From NCBI RefSeq assembly GCF_021347895.1, contig NC_067132.1:26443757-26507756 (forward strand): 64,000 nucleotides of DNA. The letters run 5' to 3'. This document shows positions 36,372-49,005 of this stretch, piece after piece. The position numbers and the translations under genes were made by a program. Position 1 is the stretch's first letter. Every line of letters starts with the position of its first letter. The stretch is from Acanthochromis polyacanthus. Lineage: Eukaryota > Chordata > Actinopteri > Pomacentridae. The notes beneath the pieces are model-generated. The model was not told the DNA's origin and searched no databases. It was given only the letters and a program-made list of their open reading frames with translations.

Positions 36372-37040
36372 CAGCTGCCGACAGGGGGCGACAGTGGACA
36401 GCACTCTGATTTATATTATAGCATTGACTGTGAACTCTGTAGATTACACGTTTTAGATTCCAAAATATGAGGATTTGCTGCTGTTTCTGTCTTTTATTGA
36501 TGAAAAACAGACATTTAATCTACATTCACACTCACATTTGACACTGAAATGAAGCATTAATGACTTAAATACAACATTATCCACCATTAAATGTCAGCTG
36601 TGGTCCTAAGACATTGCCTTCATATATTATTTTGGAGATAAATTATCACTATGTTGGAAAATTTTGTACTTTTGGTGCAAAATTTGTTGATTTTGGTTCA
36701 TAAATATGGTCATTTTCTGCTTTGTCTGTCTTATATGACAGTAAAAAAAGACGTTTGATCGACATGTACACTAATATTTAACACTAAAATTAATAAAGGA
36801 GTTATTTATATTGGTATTTACCGTGAACTCTATAGATTGTATGTTATTTATTAAACCAAGATTCTTTGTTTAAAACCACAGATTAAATGATGACAGCTAA
36901 TATTCATTCATTATTGAAATGTTTTCTGTTGTTTAATTCAAATGAATCCAATATTATAACAAGTCTAAGACCAAGAAAAAAAAGAATTTTAGGTTTGCTT
37001 TTATGGCTTTTGTTTTTTTGTTTTTTGTTTTTGCATTGCA

Positions 37041-37054
37041 TGTGTATGTGTGTG

Positions 37055-37119
<65 letters not shown>
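37041..37119. repeat. TA/TG microsatellite
   Basis: A TA stretch continues into about 24 TG dinucleotides, upstream of irf9. Confidence 0.95.
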
Positions 37120-37120
<1 letters not shown>

Positions 37121-37250
37121 AGGGTAGAGACTGCGATTTGGTAGAATTGGAGTCTCTATCAGTAGAGTTTGCGATTGTAATGTCTACCAGTAGAGATGGA
37201 ACTTTAAATCTGACCCCTGCCCTGACCCCTGACCCTAACCTTAAAACCTA

Positions 37251-37522
37251 TGAGGCGGCATGGCTCAGTGGGTAGAGTGGCCGTCTTGCAACCGGAGGGT
37301 TGCCGGTTCGATCCCCTGGCCCGTCGTGCTCATGTCGAGGTGTCCCTGAGCAAGACACCTAACCCCTAATTGCTCCTGATGGGTCGTGGTTAGCGCCTTG
37401 CATGGCAGCTTCCGCCATCAGTGTGTGAATGTGTGTGTGAATGGGTGAATGTGACGTATCATGTAAAGTGCTTTGGGTACCTTGCAGGTGGAAAAGTGCT
37501 ATATAAATACAGACCATTTACC
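37251..37522 (+). mobile_element. tRNA-derived SINE
   Basis: The head has a Pol III A box (TGGCTCAGTGGGTAGAG) and a B box (GGTTCGATCCC). A body follows, and the tail ends GTGCTATATAAATACAGACC ATTTACC, as seen in SINEs common in percomorph fish genomes. It interrupts an older repeat whose halves lie at about 37125-37250 and 37523-37640. Confidence 0.85.
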
Positions 37523-37664
37523 AAAAGTCTAACCTTAGCCCTGACAAATCTCCACTGGTAGGATTGGAGTTTCTACTGGTAGAGACTCCAATAGCAATCT
37601 CTACTGGTAGAAACTCCAGCAACTCCTCTAACTTTAAACTTCTTCTTGTTCCATCACTACTTAT

Positions 37665-37872
37665 ACGACCAACCTTACCTGCTGACATGCACCCCACTCC
37701 ATGATGCTGCCACCTCGACAAGTACAACATGAGAGCATCAGATGGCGCAGTGTACGTTAGGAGAAAGGCAGGAGAAGCTCTCAATCCAAGAAACTTGCGT
37801 GGCACAGTGAAACACGGAGGTGGCAATATCATGGTGTTGGGATGCATGTCAGCAGGCGGGATTGGTCGTATA
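37665..37872. mobile_element. Two inverted Tc1-like transposase fragments
   Basis: The plus strand at about 37729-37872 encodes a Tc1-like transposase piece (GEALNPRNLRGTVKHGGG, then MVLGCMSAGG). The reverse complement of 37665-37722 repeats part of the same region (GGTGGCA..ATCATG, GCATGTCAGCAGG, GGTCGTATA). The two arms form an imperfect inverted repeat with about 90 bases between. Both are short relics. Confidence 0.7.
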
Positions 37873-37929
37873 CAACATAGTTTAGTATGTCGTCCAAAAT
37901 GTCTCCAAAAACGTCATGTGCTGCTTTGT

Positions 37930-37931
<2 letters not shown>

Positions 37932-37999
<68 letters not shown>
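37932..37999. repeat. CT microsatellite
   Basis: About 33 CT dinucleotides directly after a lone unit of the 39-bp satellite (37876-37915). The following 38000-38360 is unique-looking sequence with no gene. Confidence 0.95.
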
Positions 38000-38001
<2 letters not shown>

Positions 38002-38361
38002 GGCTCCTCTGCAGCTGTGAAGGTAGTGTAGTAGTGTTGTCTTTCTCTCGCTCTTTGGCCTCTTCTCTCAGCAGTCCTCTGTGGAGCAGTGTTGATCTGT
38101 CGGCTTTGTGGAGCTGGTTGTGAGCTTTGCAGGCCTCCAGTGGCTGAGGAGCCTGCAGTATTTTGGTAGTTTCCTTTGTTCTTTGGCTGTTTAGGTTTAT
38201 CAGGTGGTATGTGGGCTTCTCTGTGGCTTTAAGTCGTTATCAAGTTGTGGAAATAAACATTCATCACCTTTTTTTTTCCATAATTTGTCTCAATTTTCTT
38301 TATTTAACCTTGGTTTTAAATCATTGTTACTTCCTTCATCCCCTTTAACATCTTTTAGATC

Positions 38362-41300
38362 ATAACAATGTCATCCAAAATGTCAACAAAAACGTCATAG
38401 TTTAGTATGTCGTCCAAAATGTGGAAAATAACGTCATAGTTTAGTGTGTCGTCCAAAATGTCACCAAAAACGTCATAGTTTAATAAATCATCCAAAATGT
38501 CTCCAAAAATGACATAGTTTAGTATGTCGTCCAAAATGTCTCCAAAAACGTCATAGTTTAGCATGTCGTCCAAAACGTCACCCAAAGCGTCATACTTTAG
38601 TATGTCGTCCAAAACGTGTAAAAATACGTCAGTTTAGAATGTCTTCCAAAATGTCTCCAAAAACGTCATAGTTTAGCATGTCGTCCAAAACGTCACCCAA
38701 AGCGTCATACTTTAGGATGTCGTCCAAAACGTGTAAAAATACGTCAGTTTAGTATGTCGTCCAAAATGTCACCAAAACGTCATAGTTCAGTATGTCGTCC
38801 AAAATGTGGTAAAAAAACGTCATAGTTTAGTATGTCGTCCAAAATGTGGTAAAAAACGTCATAGTTTAGGATGTCGTCCAAAATGTGGAAAAAAACGTCA
38901 TAGTTTAGTATGTCGTCCAAAATGTCACCAAAACGTTATAGTTCAGTACGTCGTCCAAAATGTGGTAAAAAACGTCAGTTTAGTATGTCGTCCAAAATGT
39001 GGTAAAAAACGTCATAGCTTAGTATGTCGTCCAAAATGTCACCAAAAACATCATAGTTTACTATGTCGTCCAAAATGTCACGAAAAACGTCATAGTTTAG
39101 TATGTCGTCCAAAATGTGGTAAAAAACGTCATAGTTTAGTATGTCGTCCAAAATGTCACCAAAAACATCATAGTTTACTATGTCGTCCAAAATGTCACGA
39201 AAAACGTCATAGTTTAGTATGTCGTCCAAAATGTGGAAAAAAACGTCATAGTTTAGTATGTCGTCCAAAATGTCACCAAAACGTTATAGTTCAGTACGTC
39301 GTCCAAAATGTGGTAAAAAACGTCATAGTTTAGTATGTCGTCCAAAATGTCACGAAAAACGTCATAGTTTAGTATGTCGTCCAAAATGTCACTAAAACAT
39401 CATAGTTCAGTACGTCGTCCAAAATGTGGTAAAAAACGTCATAGTTTAGTATGTCGTCCAAAATGTCACCAAAACGTTATAGTTCAGTACGTCGTCCAAA
39501 ATGTGGTAAAAAACGTCAGTTTACTGTGTCGTCCAAAATGTCACCAAAAACGTCATACTTTAGTATGTCATCCAAAATGTGGTAAAAAACGTCATAGTTT
39601 AGTATGTCGTCCAAAATGTCACCAAAAACATCATAGTTTACTATGTCGTCCAAAATGTCACGAAAAACGTCATAGTTTAGTATGTCGTCCAAAATGTGGT
39701 AAAAAACGTCATAGTTCAGTATGTCGTCCAAAATGTCACGAAAAACGTCATAGTTTAGTATGTCGTCCAAAATGTGGAAAAAAACGTCATAGTTTAGTAT
39801 GTCGTCCAAAATGTCACTAAAACATCATAGTTCAGTACGTCGTCCAAAATGTGGTAAAAAACGTCATAGTTTAGTATGTCGTCCAAAATGTCACCAAAAC
39901 GTTATAGTTCAGTACGTCGTCCAAAATGTGGTAAAAAACGTCAGTTTACTATGTCGTCCAAAATGTCACCAAAAACGTCATACTTTAGTATGTCATCCAA
40001 AATGTGGAAAAAAACGTCATAGTTTAGTATGTCGTCCAAAATTTCACCAAAACGTCCTAGTTTAGCATGTCGTCCAAAATGTCACCAGAAACGTCATCGT
40101 TTCATATGTCGTCCAAAATGTCACCAGAAACGTCATAGTTTAGTATGTCGTCCAAAACGTCACCCAAAGCGTCATAGTTTAGTATGTCGTCCAAAACGTG
40201 TAAAAATACGTCAGTTTAGAATGTCATCCAAAATGTCACCAGAAACGTCATACTTTAGAATGTCGTCCAAAATGTCACCAGAAACGTCATAGTTTAGAAT
40301 GTCGTCCAAAATGTCACCAGAAACGTCATAGTTTAGTATGTCATCCAAAACGTGTAAAAAACGTCACTTCAGTATGTCATTCAAAATGTGGAAAAAAATG
40401 TCAGTTTAGTATGTCGTCCAAAATGTTACCAAAAATGTCATAGTTTGGTATGTCGTCCAAAATGTCTCCAAAAACGTCGTAGTTTAGTATGTCGTCCAAA
40501 ACGTGTAAAAATACGTTAGTTTAGTATGTCGTCCAAAATGTCACCAAAACGTTATAGTTCAGTATGTCGTCCAAAATGTGGTAAAAAACGTCATAGTTTA
40601 GTATGTCGTCCAAAATGTCACCAAAACGTCATAGTTTAGTATGTCGTCCAAAATGTGGTAAAAAACGTCATAGTTTAGTATGTCGTCCAAAATGTCACGA
40701 AAAACGTCATAGTTTAGTATGTCGTCCAAAATGTCACTAAAACATCATAGTTTAGTATGTCGTCCAAAATGTCACCAAAACGTTATAGTTCAGTACGTCG
40801 TCCAAAATGTGGTAAAAAACGTCAGTTTACTATGTCGTCCAAAATGTCACCAAAAACGTCATACTTTAGTATGTCATCCAAAATGTGGAAAAAAACGTCA
40901 TAGTTTAGTATGTCGTCCAAAATTTCACCAAAACGTCCTAGTTTAGCATGTCGTCCAAAATGTCACCAGAAACGTCATCGTTTCATATGTCGTCCAAAAT
41001 GTCACCAGAAACGTCATAGTTTAGTATGTCGTCCAAAACGTCACCCAAAGCGTCATAGTTTAGTATGTCGTCCAAAACGTGTAAAAATACGTCAGTTTAG
41101 TATGTCGTCCAAAATGTCACCAAAACGTCATAATTTAGAATGTCGTCCAAAATGTCACCAGAAACGTCATACTTTAGAATGTCGTCCAAAATGTCACCAG
41201 AAATGTCATAGTTTAGTATGTCATCCAAAACGTGTAAAAAACGTCAGTTTAGTATGTCATTCAAAATGTGGAAAAAAATGTCAGTTTAGTATGTCGTCCA

Positions 41301-44300
41301 AAATGTTACCAAAAATGTCATAGTTTGGTATGTCGTCCAAAATGTCTCCAAAAACGTCGTAGTTTAGTATGTCGTCCAAAACGTGTAAAAATACGTTAGT
41401 TTAGTATGTCGTCCAAAATGTCACCAAAACGTCATAGTTTAGTATGTCGTCCAAAATGTCACGAAAAACGTCATAGTTTAGTATGTCGTCCAAAATGTGG
41501 TAAAAAACGTCATAGTTTACTATGTCGTCCAAAATGTCACGAAAAACGTCATAGTTTAGTATGTCGTCCAAAATGTGGTAAAAAACGTCATAGTTTAGTA
41601 TGTCGTCCAAAATGTGGTAAAAAACGTCATAGTTTAGTATGTCGTCCAAAATGTCACAAAAACATCATAGTTTAGTATGTCGTCCAAAATGTCACCAAAA
41701 ACATCATAGTTTACCATGTCGTCCAAAATGTCACCAAAAACGTCATACTTTAGTATGTCGTCCAAAATGTGGAAAAAAACGTCATAGTTTAGCATGTCAT
41801 CCAAAATTTCACCAAAATGTTATAGTTCAGTACGTCGTCCAAAATGTGGTAAAAAACGTCATAGTTTAGCATGTCGTCCAAAATGTCACCAGAAACGTCA
41901 GTTTAGTATGTCGTCCAAAACGTGTAAAAATACGTCAGTTTAGTATGTCGTCCAAAACGTGTAAAAATACGTCAGTTTAGTATGTCGTCCAAAATGTCAC
42001 CAGAAATGTCATACTTTAGAATGTCATCCAAAATGTCACCAGAAACGTCATAGTTTAGAATGTCGTCCAAAATGTCACCAGAAACGTCATAGTTTAGTAT
42101 GTCATCCAAAACGTGTAAAAAACGTCAGTTTAGTATGTCATTCAAAATGTGGAAAAAAATGTCAGTTTAGTATGTCGTCCAAAATGTTACCAAAAATGTC
42201 ATAGTTTGGTATGTCGTCCAAAATGTCTCCAAAAACGTCGTAGTTTCGTATGTCATCCAAAACGTGTAAAAAACGTCAGTTTAGTATGTCATTCAAAATG
42301 TGGAAAAAAATGTCAGTTTAGTATGTCGTCCAAAATGTCACCAAAACGTCATAGTTTAGTATGTCGTCCAAAACGTCATAGTTTAGTATGTCGTCCAAAA
42401 TGTCTCCAAAAACGTCATAGTTTAGTATGTCGTCCAAAATGTGGTAAAAAACGTCATAGTTTAGTATGTCGTCGAAAATGTCACCAAAACGTCATAGTTC
42501 AGCATGTCGTCCAAAATGTGGTAAAAAACGTCATAGTTTAGTATGTCGTCCAAAACGTCACCAAAAACATCATAGTTTACTATGTCGTCCAAAATGTCAC
42601 GAAAAACGTCATAGTTTAGTACGTTGTCCAAAATGTGGTAAAAAACGTCATAGATTAGTATGTCGTCCAAAATGTTGAAAAAAACGTCATAGTTTAGTAT
42701 GTCGTCCAAAATGTGGAAAAAAACGTCATAGTTTAGTATGTCGTCCAAAATGTCACTAAAACATCATAGTTTAGTATGTCGTCCAAAATGTCACCAAAAC
42801 GTTATAGTTCAGTACGTCGTCCAAAATGTGGTTAAAAACGTCAGTTTACTATGTCGTCCAAAATGTCACCAAATACGTCATACTTTAGTATGTCATCCAA
42901 AATGTGGAAAAAAACGTCATAGTTTAGTATGTCGTCCAAAATTTCACCAAAACGTCCTAGTTTAGCATGTCGTCCAAAATGTCACCAGAAACGTCATCGT
43001 TTCGTATGTCGTCCAAAATGTCACCAGAAACGTCATAGTTTAGTATGTCGTCCAAAATGTGGTAAAAAACATCATAGTTTACCGTGTCGTCCAAAATGTC
43101 ACCAAAAACGTCATAGTTTACCGTGTCGTCCAAAATGTCACCAAAAACGTCATACTTTAGTATGTCGTCCAAAATGTGGAAAAAAACGTCATAGTTTAGC
43201 ATGTCATCCAAAATGTCACCAGAAACGTCAGTTTAGTATGTCGTCCAAAACGTCACCCAAAGCGTCATAGTTTAGTATGTCGTCCAAAACGTCACCCAAA
43301 GCGTCATAGTTTAGTATGTCGTCCAAAACGTCACCCAAAGCGTCATAGTTTAGTATGTCGTCCAAAACGTGTAAAAATACGTTAGTTTAGTATGTCGTCC
43401 AAAATGTCACCAAAACGTCATAGTTTAGTATGTCGTCCAAAATGTGGTAAAAAACGTCATAGTTTAGTATGTCGTCCAAAATGTGGTAAAAACATCATAG
43501 TTTACCGTGTCGTCCAAAATGTCACCAAAAACGTCATACTTTAGTATGTCGTCCAAAATGTGGAAAAAAACGTCATAGTTTAGCATGTCATCCAAAATGT
43601 CACCAGAAACGTCAGTTTAGTATGTCGTCCAAAACGTCACCCAAAGCGTCATAGTTTAGTATGTCGTCCAAAACGTGTAAAAATACGTCAGTTTAGTATG
43701 TCGTCCAAAACGTCACCCAAAGCGTCATAGTTTAGTATGTCGTCCAAAATGTCACCAGAAATGTCATAGTTTAGCATGTCATCCAAAATGTCACCAGAAA
43801 CGTCATAGTTTAGCATGTCATCCAAAATGTCACCAGAAACGTCATAGTTTAGTATGTCGTCCAAAACGTGTAAAAAACGTCAGTTTAGTATGTCATTCAA
43901 AATGTGGAAAAAAATGTCAGTTTAGTATGTCGTCCAAAATGTCGCCAAAACGTCATAGTTTAGTATGTCGTCCAAAACGTCATAGTTTAGTATGTCGTCC
44001 AAAATGTCACCAGAAATGTCATAGTTTAGTATGTCGTCCAAAACGTGTAAAAAACGTCAGTTTAGTATGTCATTCAAAATGTGGAAAAAAATGTCAGTTT
44101 AGTATGTCGTCCAAAATGTCTCCAAAAACGTCATCGTTTAGTATGTCGTCCAAAATGTGGTAAAAAACGTCATAGTTTAGTATGTCGTCCAAAACGTGTA
44201 AAAAACGTCAGTTTAGTATGTCATTCAAAATGTGGAAAAAATGTCAGTTTAGTATGTCGTCCAAAATGTCTCCAAAAACGTCATAGTTTAGTATGTCGTC

Positions 44301-47300
44301 CAAAATGTGGTAAAAAACGTCATAGTTTAGTATGTCGTCCAAAATGTCACCAAAACGTCATAGTTCAGCATGTCGTCCAAAATGTGGTAAAAAACGTCAT
44401 AGTTTAGTATGTCGTCCAAAACGTCACCAAAAACATCATAGTTTACTATGTCGTCCAAAATGTCACGAAAAACGTCATAGTTTAGTATGTCGTCCAAAAT
44501 GTGGTAAAAAACATCATAGTTTACCGTGTCGTCCAAAATGTCACCAAAAACGTCATAGTTTACCGTGTCGTCCAAAATGTCACCAAAAACGTCATACTTT
44601 AGTATGTCGTCCAAAATGTGGAAAAAAACGTCATAGTTTAGCATGTCATCCAAAATGTCACCAGAAACGTCAGTTTAGTATGTCGTCCAAAACGTCACCC
44701 AAAGCGTCATAGTTTAGTATGTCGTCCAAAACGTCACCCAAAGCGTCATAGTTTAGTATGTCGTCCAAAACGTCACCCAAAGCGTCATAGTTTAGTATGT
44801 CGTCCAAAATGTCACCAAAACGTTATAGTTCAGTACGTCGTCCAAAATGTGGTAAAAAACGTCAGTTTACTACGTCGTCCAAAATGTCACCAAAAACGTC
44901 ATACTTTAGTATGTCATCCAAAATGTGGAAAAAAACGTCATAGTTTAGTATGTCGTCCAAAATTTCACCAAAACGTCCTAGTTTAGCATGTCGTCCAAAA
45001 TGTCACCAGAAACGTCATCGTTTCGTATGTCGTCCAAAATGTCACCAGAAACGTCATAGTTTAGTATGTCGTCCAAAATTTCACCAAAACGTCCTAGTTT
45101 AGCATGTCGTCCAAAATGTCACCAGAAACGTCATCGTTTCGTATGTCGTCCAAAATGTCACCAGAAACGTCATAGTTTAGTATGTCGTCCAAAACGTCAC
45201 CCAAAGCGTCACCCAAAGCGTCATAGTTTAGTATGTCGTCCAAAATGTCACCAGAAACGTCATAGTTTAGTATGTCGTCCAAAACGTCACCCAAAGCGTC
45301 ACCCAAAGCGTCATAGTTTAGTATGTCGTCCAAAACGTGTAAAAATACGTCAGTTTAGTATGTCATCCAAAATGTCACCAAAACGTCATAATTTAGAATG
45401 TCGTCCAAAATGTCACCAGAAACGTCATACTTTAGAATGTCGTCCAAAATGTCACCAGAAACGTCATAGTTTAGTATGTCGTCCAAAATGTCACCAGAAA
45501 CGTCATAATTTAGAATGTCGTCCAAAATGTCACCAGAAATGTCATAGTTTAGAATGTCGTCCAAAATGTCACCAGAAACGTCATAATTTAGAATGTCGTC
45601 CAAAATGTCACCAGAAATGTCATAGTTTAGTATGTCATCCAAAACGTGTAAAAATACGTCAGTTTAGTATGTCGTCCAAAATGTCACCAAAACGTCATAA
45701 TTTAGAATGTCGTCCAAAATGTCACCAGAAACGTCATACTTTAGAATGTCGTCCAAAATGTCACCAGAAACGTCATAGTTTAGTATGTCGTCCAAAATGT
45801 CACCAGAAACGTCATAATTTAGAATGTCGTCCAAAATGTCACCAGAAACGTCATAATTTAGAATGTCGTCCAAAATGTCACCAGAAATGTCATAGTTTAG
45901 TATGTCATCCAAAACGTGTAAAAAACGTCAGTTTAGTATGTCATTCAAAATGTGGAAAAAAATGTCAGTTTAGTATGTCGTCCAAAATGTTACCAAAAAT
46001 GTCATAGTTTGGTATGTCGTCCAAAATGTCTCCAAAAACGTCGTAGTTTAGTATGTCGTCCAAAACGTGTAAAAATACGTTAGTTTAGTATGTCGTCCAA
46101 AATGTCACCAAAACGTCATAGTTTAGTATGTCGTCCAAAATGTGGTAAAAACGTCATAGTTTAGTATGTCGTCCAAAATGTGGTAAAAAACATCATAGTT
46201 TACCGTGTCGTCCAAAATGTCACCAAAAACGTCATACTTTAGTATGTCGTCCAAAATGTGGAAAAAAACGTCATAGTTTAGCATGTCATCCAAAATGTCA
46301 CCAGAAACGTCAGTTTAGTATGTCGTCCAAAACGTCACCCAAAGCGTCATAGTTTAGTATGTCGTCCAAAACGTGTAAAAATACGTCAGTTTAGTATGTC
46401 GTCCAAAACGTCACCCAAAGCGTCATAGTTTAGTATGTCGTCCAAAATGTCACCAGAAATGTCATAGTTTAGCATGTCATCCAAAATGTCACCAGAAACG
46501 TCATAGTTTAGCATGTCATCCAAAATGTCACCAGAAACGTCATAGTTTAGTATGTCGTCCAAAACGTGTAAAAAACGTCAGTTTAGTATGTCATTCAAAA
46601 TGTGGAAAAAAATGTCAGTTTAGTATGTCGTCCAAAATGTCGCCAAAACGTCATAGTTTAGTATGTCGTCCAAAACGTCATAGTTTAGTATGTCGTCCAA
46701 AATGTCACCAGAAATGTCATAGTTTAGTATGTCGTCCAAAACGTGTAAAAAACGTCAGTTTAGTATGTCATTCAAAATGTGGAAAAAAATGTCAGTTTAG
46801 TATGTCGTCCAAAATGTCTCCAAAAACGTCATCGTTTAGTATGTCGTCCAAAATGTGGTAAAAAACGTCATAGTTTAGTATGTCGTCCAAAACGTGTAAA
46901 AAACGTCAGTTTAGTATGTCATTCAAAATGTGGAAAAAAATGTCAGTTTAGTATGTCGTCCAAAATGTCTCCAAAAACGTCATAGTTTAGTATGTCGTCC
47001 AAAATGTGGTAAAAAACGTCATAGTTTAGTATGTCGTCCAAAATGTCACCAAAACGTCATAGTTCAGCATGTCGTCCAAAATGTGGTAAAAAACGTCATA
47101 GTTTAGTATGTCGTCCAAAACGTCACCAAAAACATCATAGTTTACTATGTCGTCCAAAATGTCACGAAAAACGTCATAGTTTAGTATGTCGTCCAAAATG
47201 TGGTAAAAAACATCATAGTTTACCGTGTCGTCCAAAATGTCACCAAAAACGTCATAGTTTACCGTGTCGTCCAAAATGTCACCAAAAACGTCATACTTTA

Positions 47301-48528
47301 GTATGTCGTCCAAAATGTGGAAAAAAACGTCATAGTTTAGCATGTCATCCAAAATGTCACCAGAAACGTCAGTTTAGTATGTCGTCCAAAACGTCACCCA
47401 AAGCGTCATAGTTTAGTATGTCGTCCAAAACGTCACCCAAAGCGTCATAGTTTAGTATGTCGTCCAAAACGTCACCCAAAGCGTCATAGTTTAGTATGTC
47501 GTCCAAAACGTGTAAAAATACGTTAGTTTAGTATGTCGTCCAAAATGTCACCAAAACGTCATAGTTTAGTATGTCGTCCAAAATGTGGTAAAAAACGTCA
47601 TAGTTTAGTATGTCGTCCAAAATGTGGTAAAAAACATCATAGTTTACCGTGTCGTCCAAAATGTCACCAAAAACGTCATACTTTAGTATGTCGTCCAAAA
47701 TGTGGAAAAAAACGTCATAGTTTAGCATGTCATCCAAAATGTCACCAGAAACGTCAGTTTAGTATGTCGTCCAAAACGTCACCCAAAGCGTCATAGTTTA
47801 GTATGTCGTCCAAAACGTGTAAAAATACGTCAGTTTAGTATGTCGTCCAAAACGTCACCCAAAGCGTCATAGTTTAGTATGTCGTCCAAAATGTCACCAG
47901 AAATGTCATAGTTTAGCATGTCATCCAAAATGTCACCAGAAACGTCATAGTTTAGCATGTCATCCAAAATGTCACCAGAAACGTCATAGTTTAGTATGTC
48001 GTCCAAAACGTGTAAAAAACGTCAGTTTAGTATGTCATTCAAAATGTGGAAAAAAATGTCAGTTTAGTATGTCGTCCAAAATGTCACCAAAACGTCATAG
48101 TTTAGTATGTCGTCCAAAACGTCATAGTTTAGTATATCATCCAAAACGTGTAAAAAACGTCAGTTTAGTATGTCATTCAAAATGTGGAAAAAAACGTCAG
48201 TTTAGTATGTCATTCAAAATGTCACCAAAACGTCATAGTTTAGTATGTCGTCCAAAATGTCACCAAAACGTCATAGTTCAGCATGTCGTCCAAAATGTGG
48301 TAAAAAACGTCATAGTTTAGTATGTCGTCCAAAACGTCACCAAAACATCATAGTTTACTATGTCGTCCAAAATGTCACGAAAAACGTCAGTTTAATATCA
48401 TCCAAAATGTTGAAAAAAACGTCATAGTTTAGTATGTCGTCCAAAATGTGGAAAAAAACGTCGTAGTTTAGTATGTCGTCCAAAATGTGGAAAAAAACGT
48501 CGTAGTTTAGTACATCGTCCAAAATGTA
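38362..48528. repeat. 10.2-kb satellite array, 39-bp unit
   Basis: Roughly 260 head-to-tail units share CATAGTTTAGTATGTCGTCC followed by AAAATGT and one of several variable segments: CACCAAAAACGT, CACGAAAAACGT, GGTAAAAAACGT, GGAAAAAAACGT, CTCCAAAAACGT, or CGTGTAAAAATACGT without the usual middle. Because 39 is a multiple of three, long stop-free frames arise on both strands. One-base length variants break them, so I treat the array as non-coding. It fills most of the space between the irf9 5' end and the rnf31 3' end. Confidence 0.97.
43340..44795. repeat. Higher-order duplicated block inside the satellite (copy 1)
   Basis: About 1.45 kb of specific unit order recurs at 46040-47494, offset by about 2.7 kb, with almost no differences beyond a one-base indel. 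A second, shorter match has a 2.02-kb offset (about 40720-41040 and 42740-43040). Confidence 0.8.
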
Positions 48529-48529
48529 T

Positions 48530-49005
48530 ATAGTATCATAGGTCAGACTATATGCTTTGTGACAGTAGAAGTGTGTCAACGTATCATAAAATGTCAGACA
48601 AATATTCCTGATAATAAAAAAGAACTTTTAATTTGCTTATTGACATGTCGTTGCTCAGTAAGGCTACATTTCTCTGAAATACTTCTAAACATATTTTTTT
48701 TTCATTCAAGTGCAACAAATAAATCATTAAAATGTCAGACTCGCACAAGATTCTAACCCACCACACAAATTAGTCTCTTTAAGGCATTACAAACTGTAGA
48801 AAATCCGAAAGACCCGCTCCAATAGTTTCATCAGTGGAAAATAATTCATGTTTCTCAGCACCACACAAATGCATGTTTTTTTCTCATTGTTTGACATTAA
48901 ATCAGGGATCCAGGATTCCTCTGCAGGGGATTTAAACAGCTTCTCCAGGGTCACAGCAGCTGATGTCATCGTCAAAGTGCTCAAAGAACAGATTTAGGCT
49001 GATTT
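48530..49005 (-). other. rnf31: rnf31 3' UTR / boundary with the satellite
   Basis: Only about 480 bases separate the rnf31 stop (49006-49008) from the satellite array. I see no clear polyadenylation signal on the minus strand here, so transcript ends could fall inside the array. That is inference. Confidence 0.4.

Larger units (their letters stand above)
32560..36800. repeat. Locally amplified AT-rich repeat in irf9 introns and 5' flank
   Basis: A motif pair recurs: CCACCATTAAATGTCA, followed about 70 bases later by TTTTGTACTTTTGGTGC and CTGCTTTTTCT. Copies lie near 32650-32800, 32830-33240, 34440-34720, 34900-35140 and 36450-36800. They are diverged and sit on both sides of the first coding exon, so the repeat spread locally. 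No coding capacity or terminal repeats were found. Confidence 0.65.

Noticed and set aside
37257..37330. Possible tRNA gene with A and B boxes
   Set aside because: It is the head of a SINE whose body and tail follow directly, and the cloverleaf is not convincing.
38806..48320. Many ORFs of 60-313 codons on both strands inside the satellite, some with a repeating C-x3-C-x4-H pattern that looks like a zinc motif
   Set aside because: A 39-bp period keeps any frame open, and the pattern is just the unit translated. One-base length variants break the frames repeatedly, and no splice or start context is present.
38362..48528. CRISPR-like regular repeats
   Set aside because: Units are contiguous without unique spacers, the DNA is eukaryotic, and there are no cas genes.
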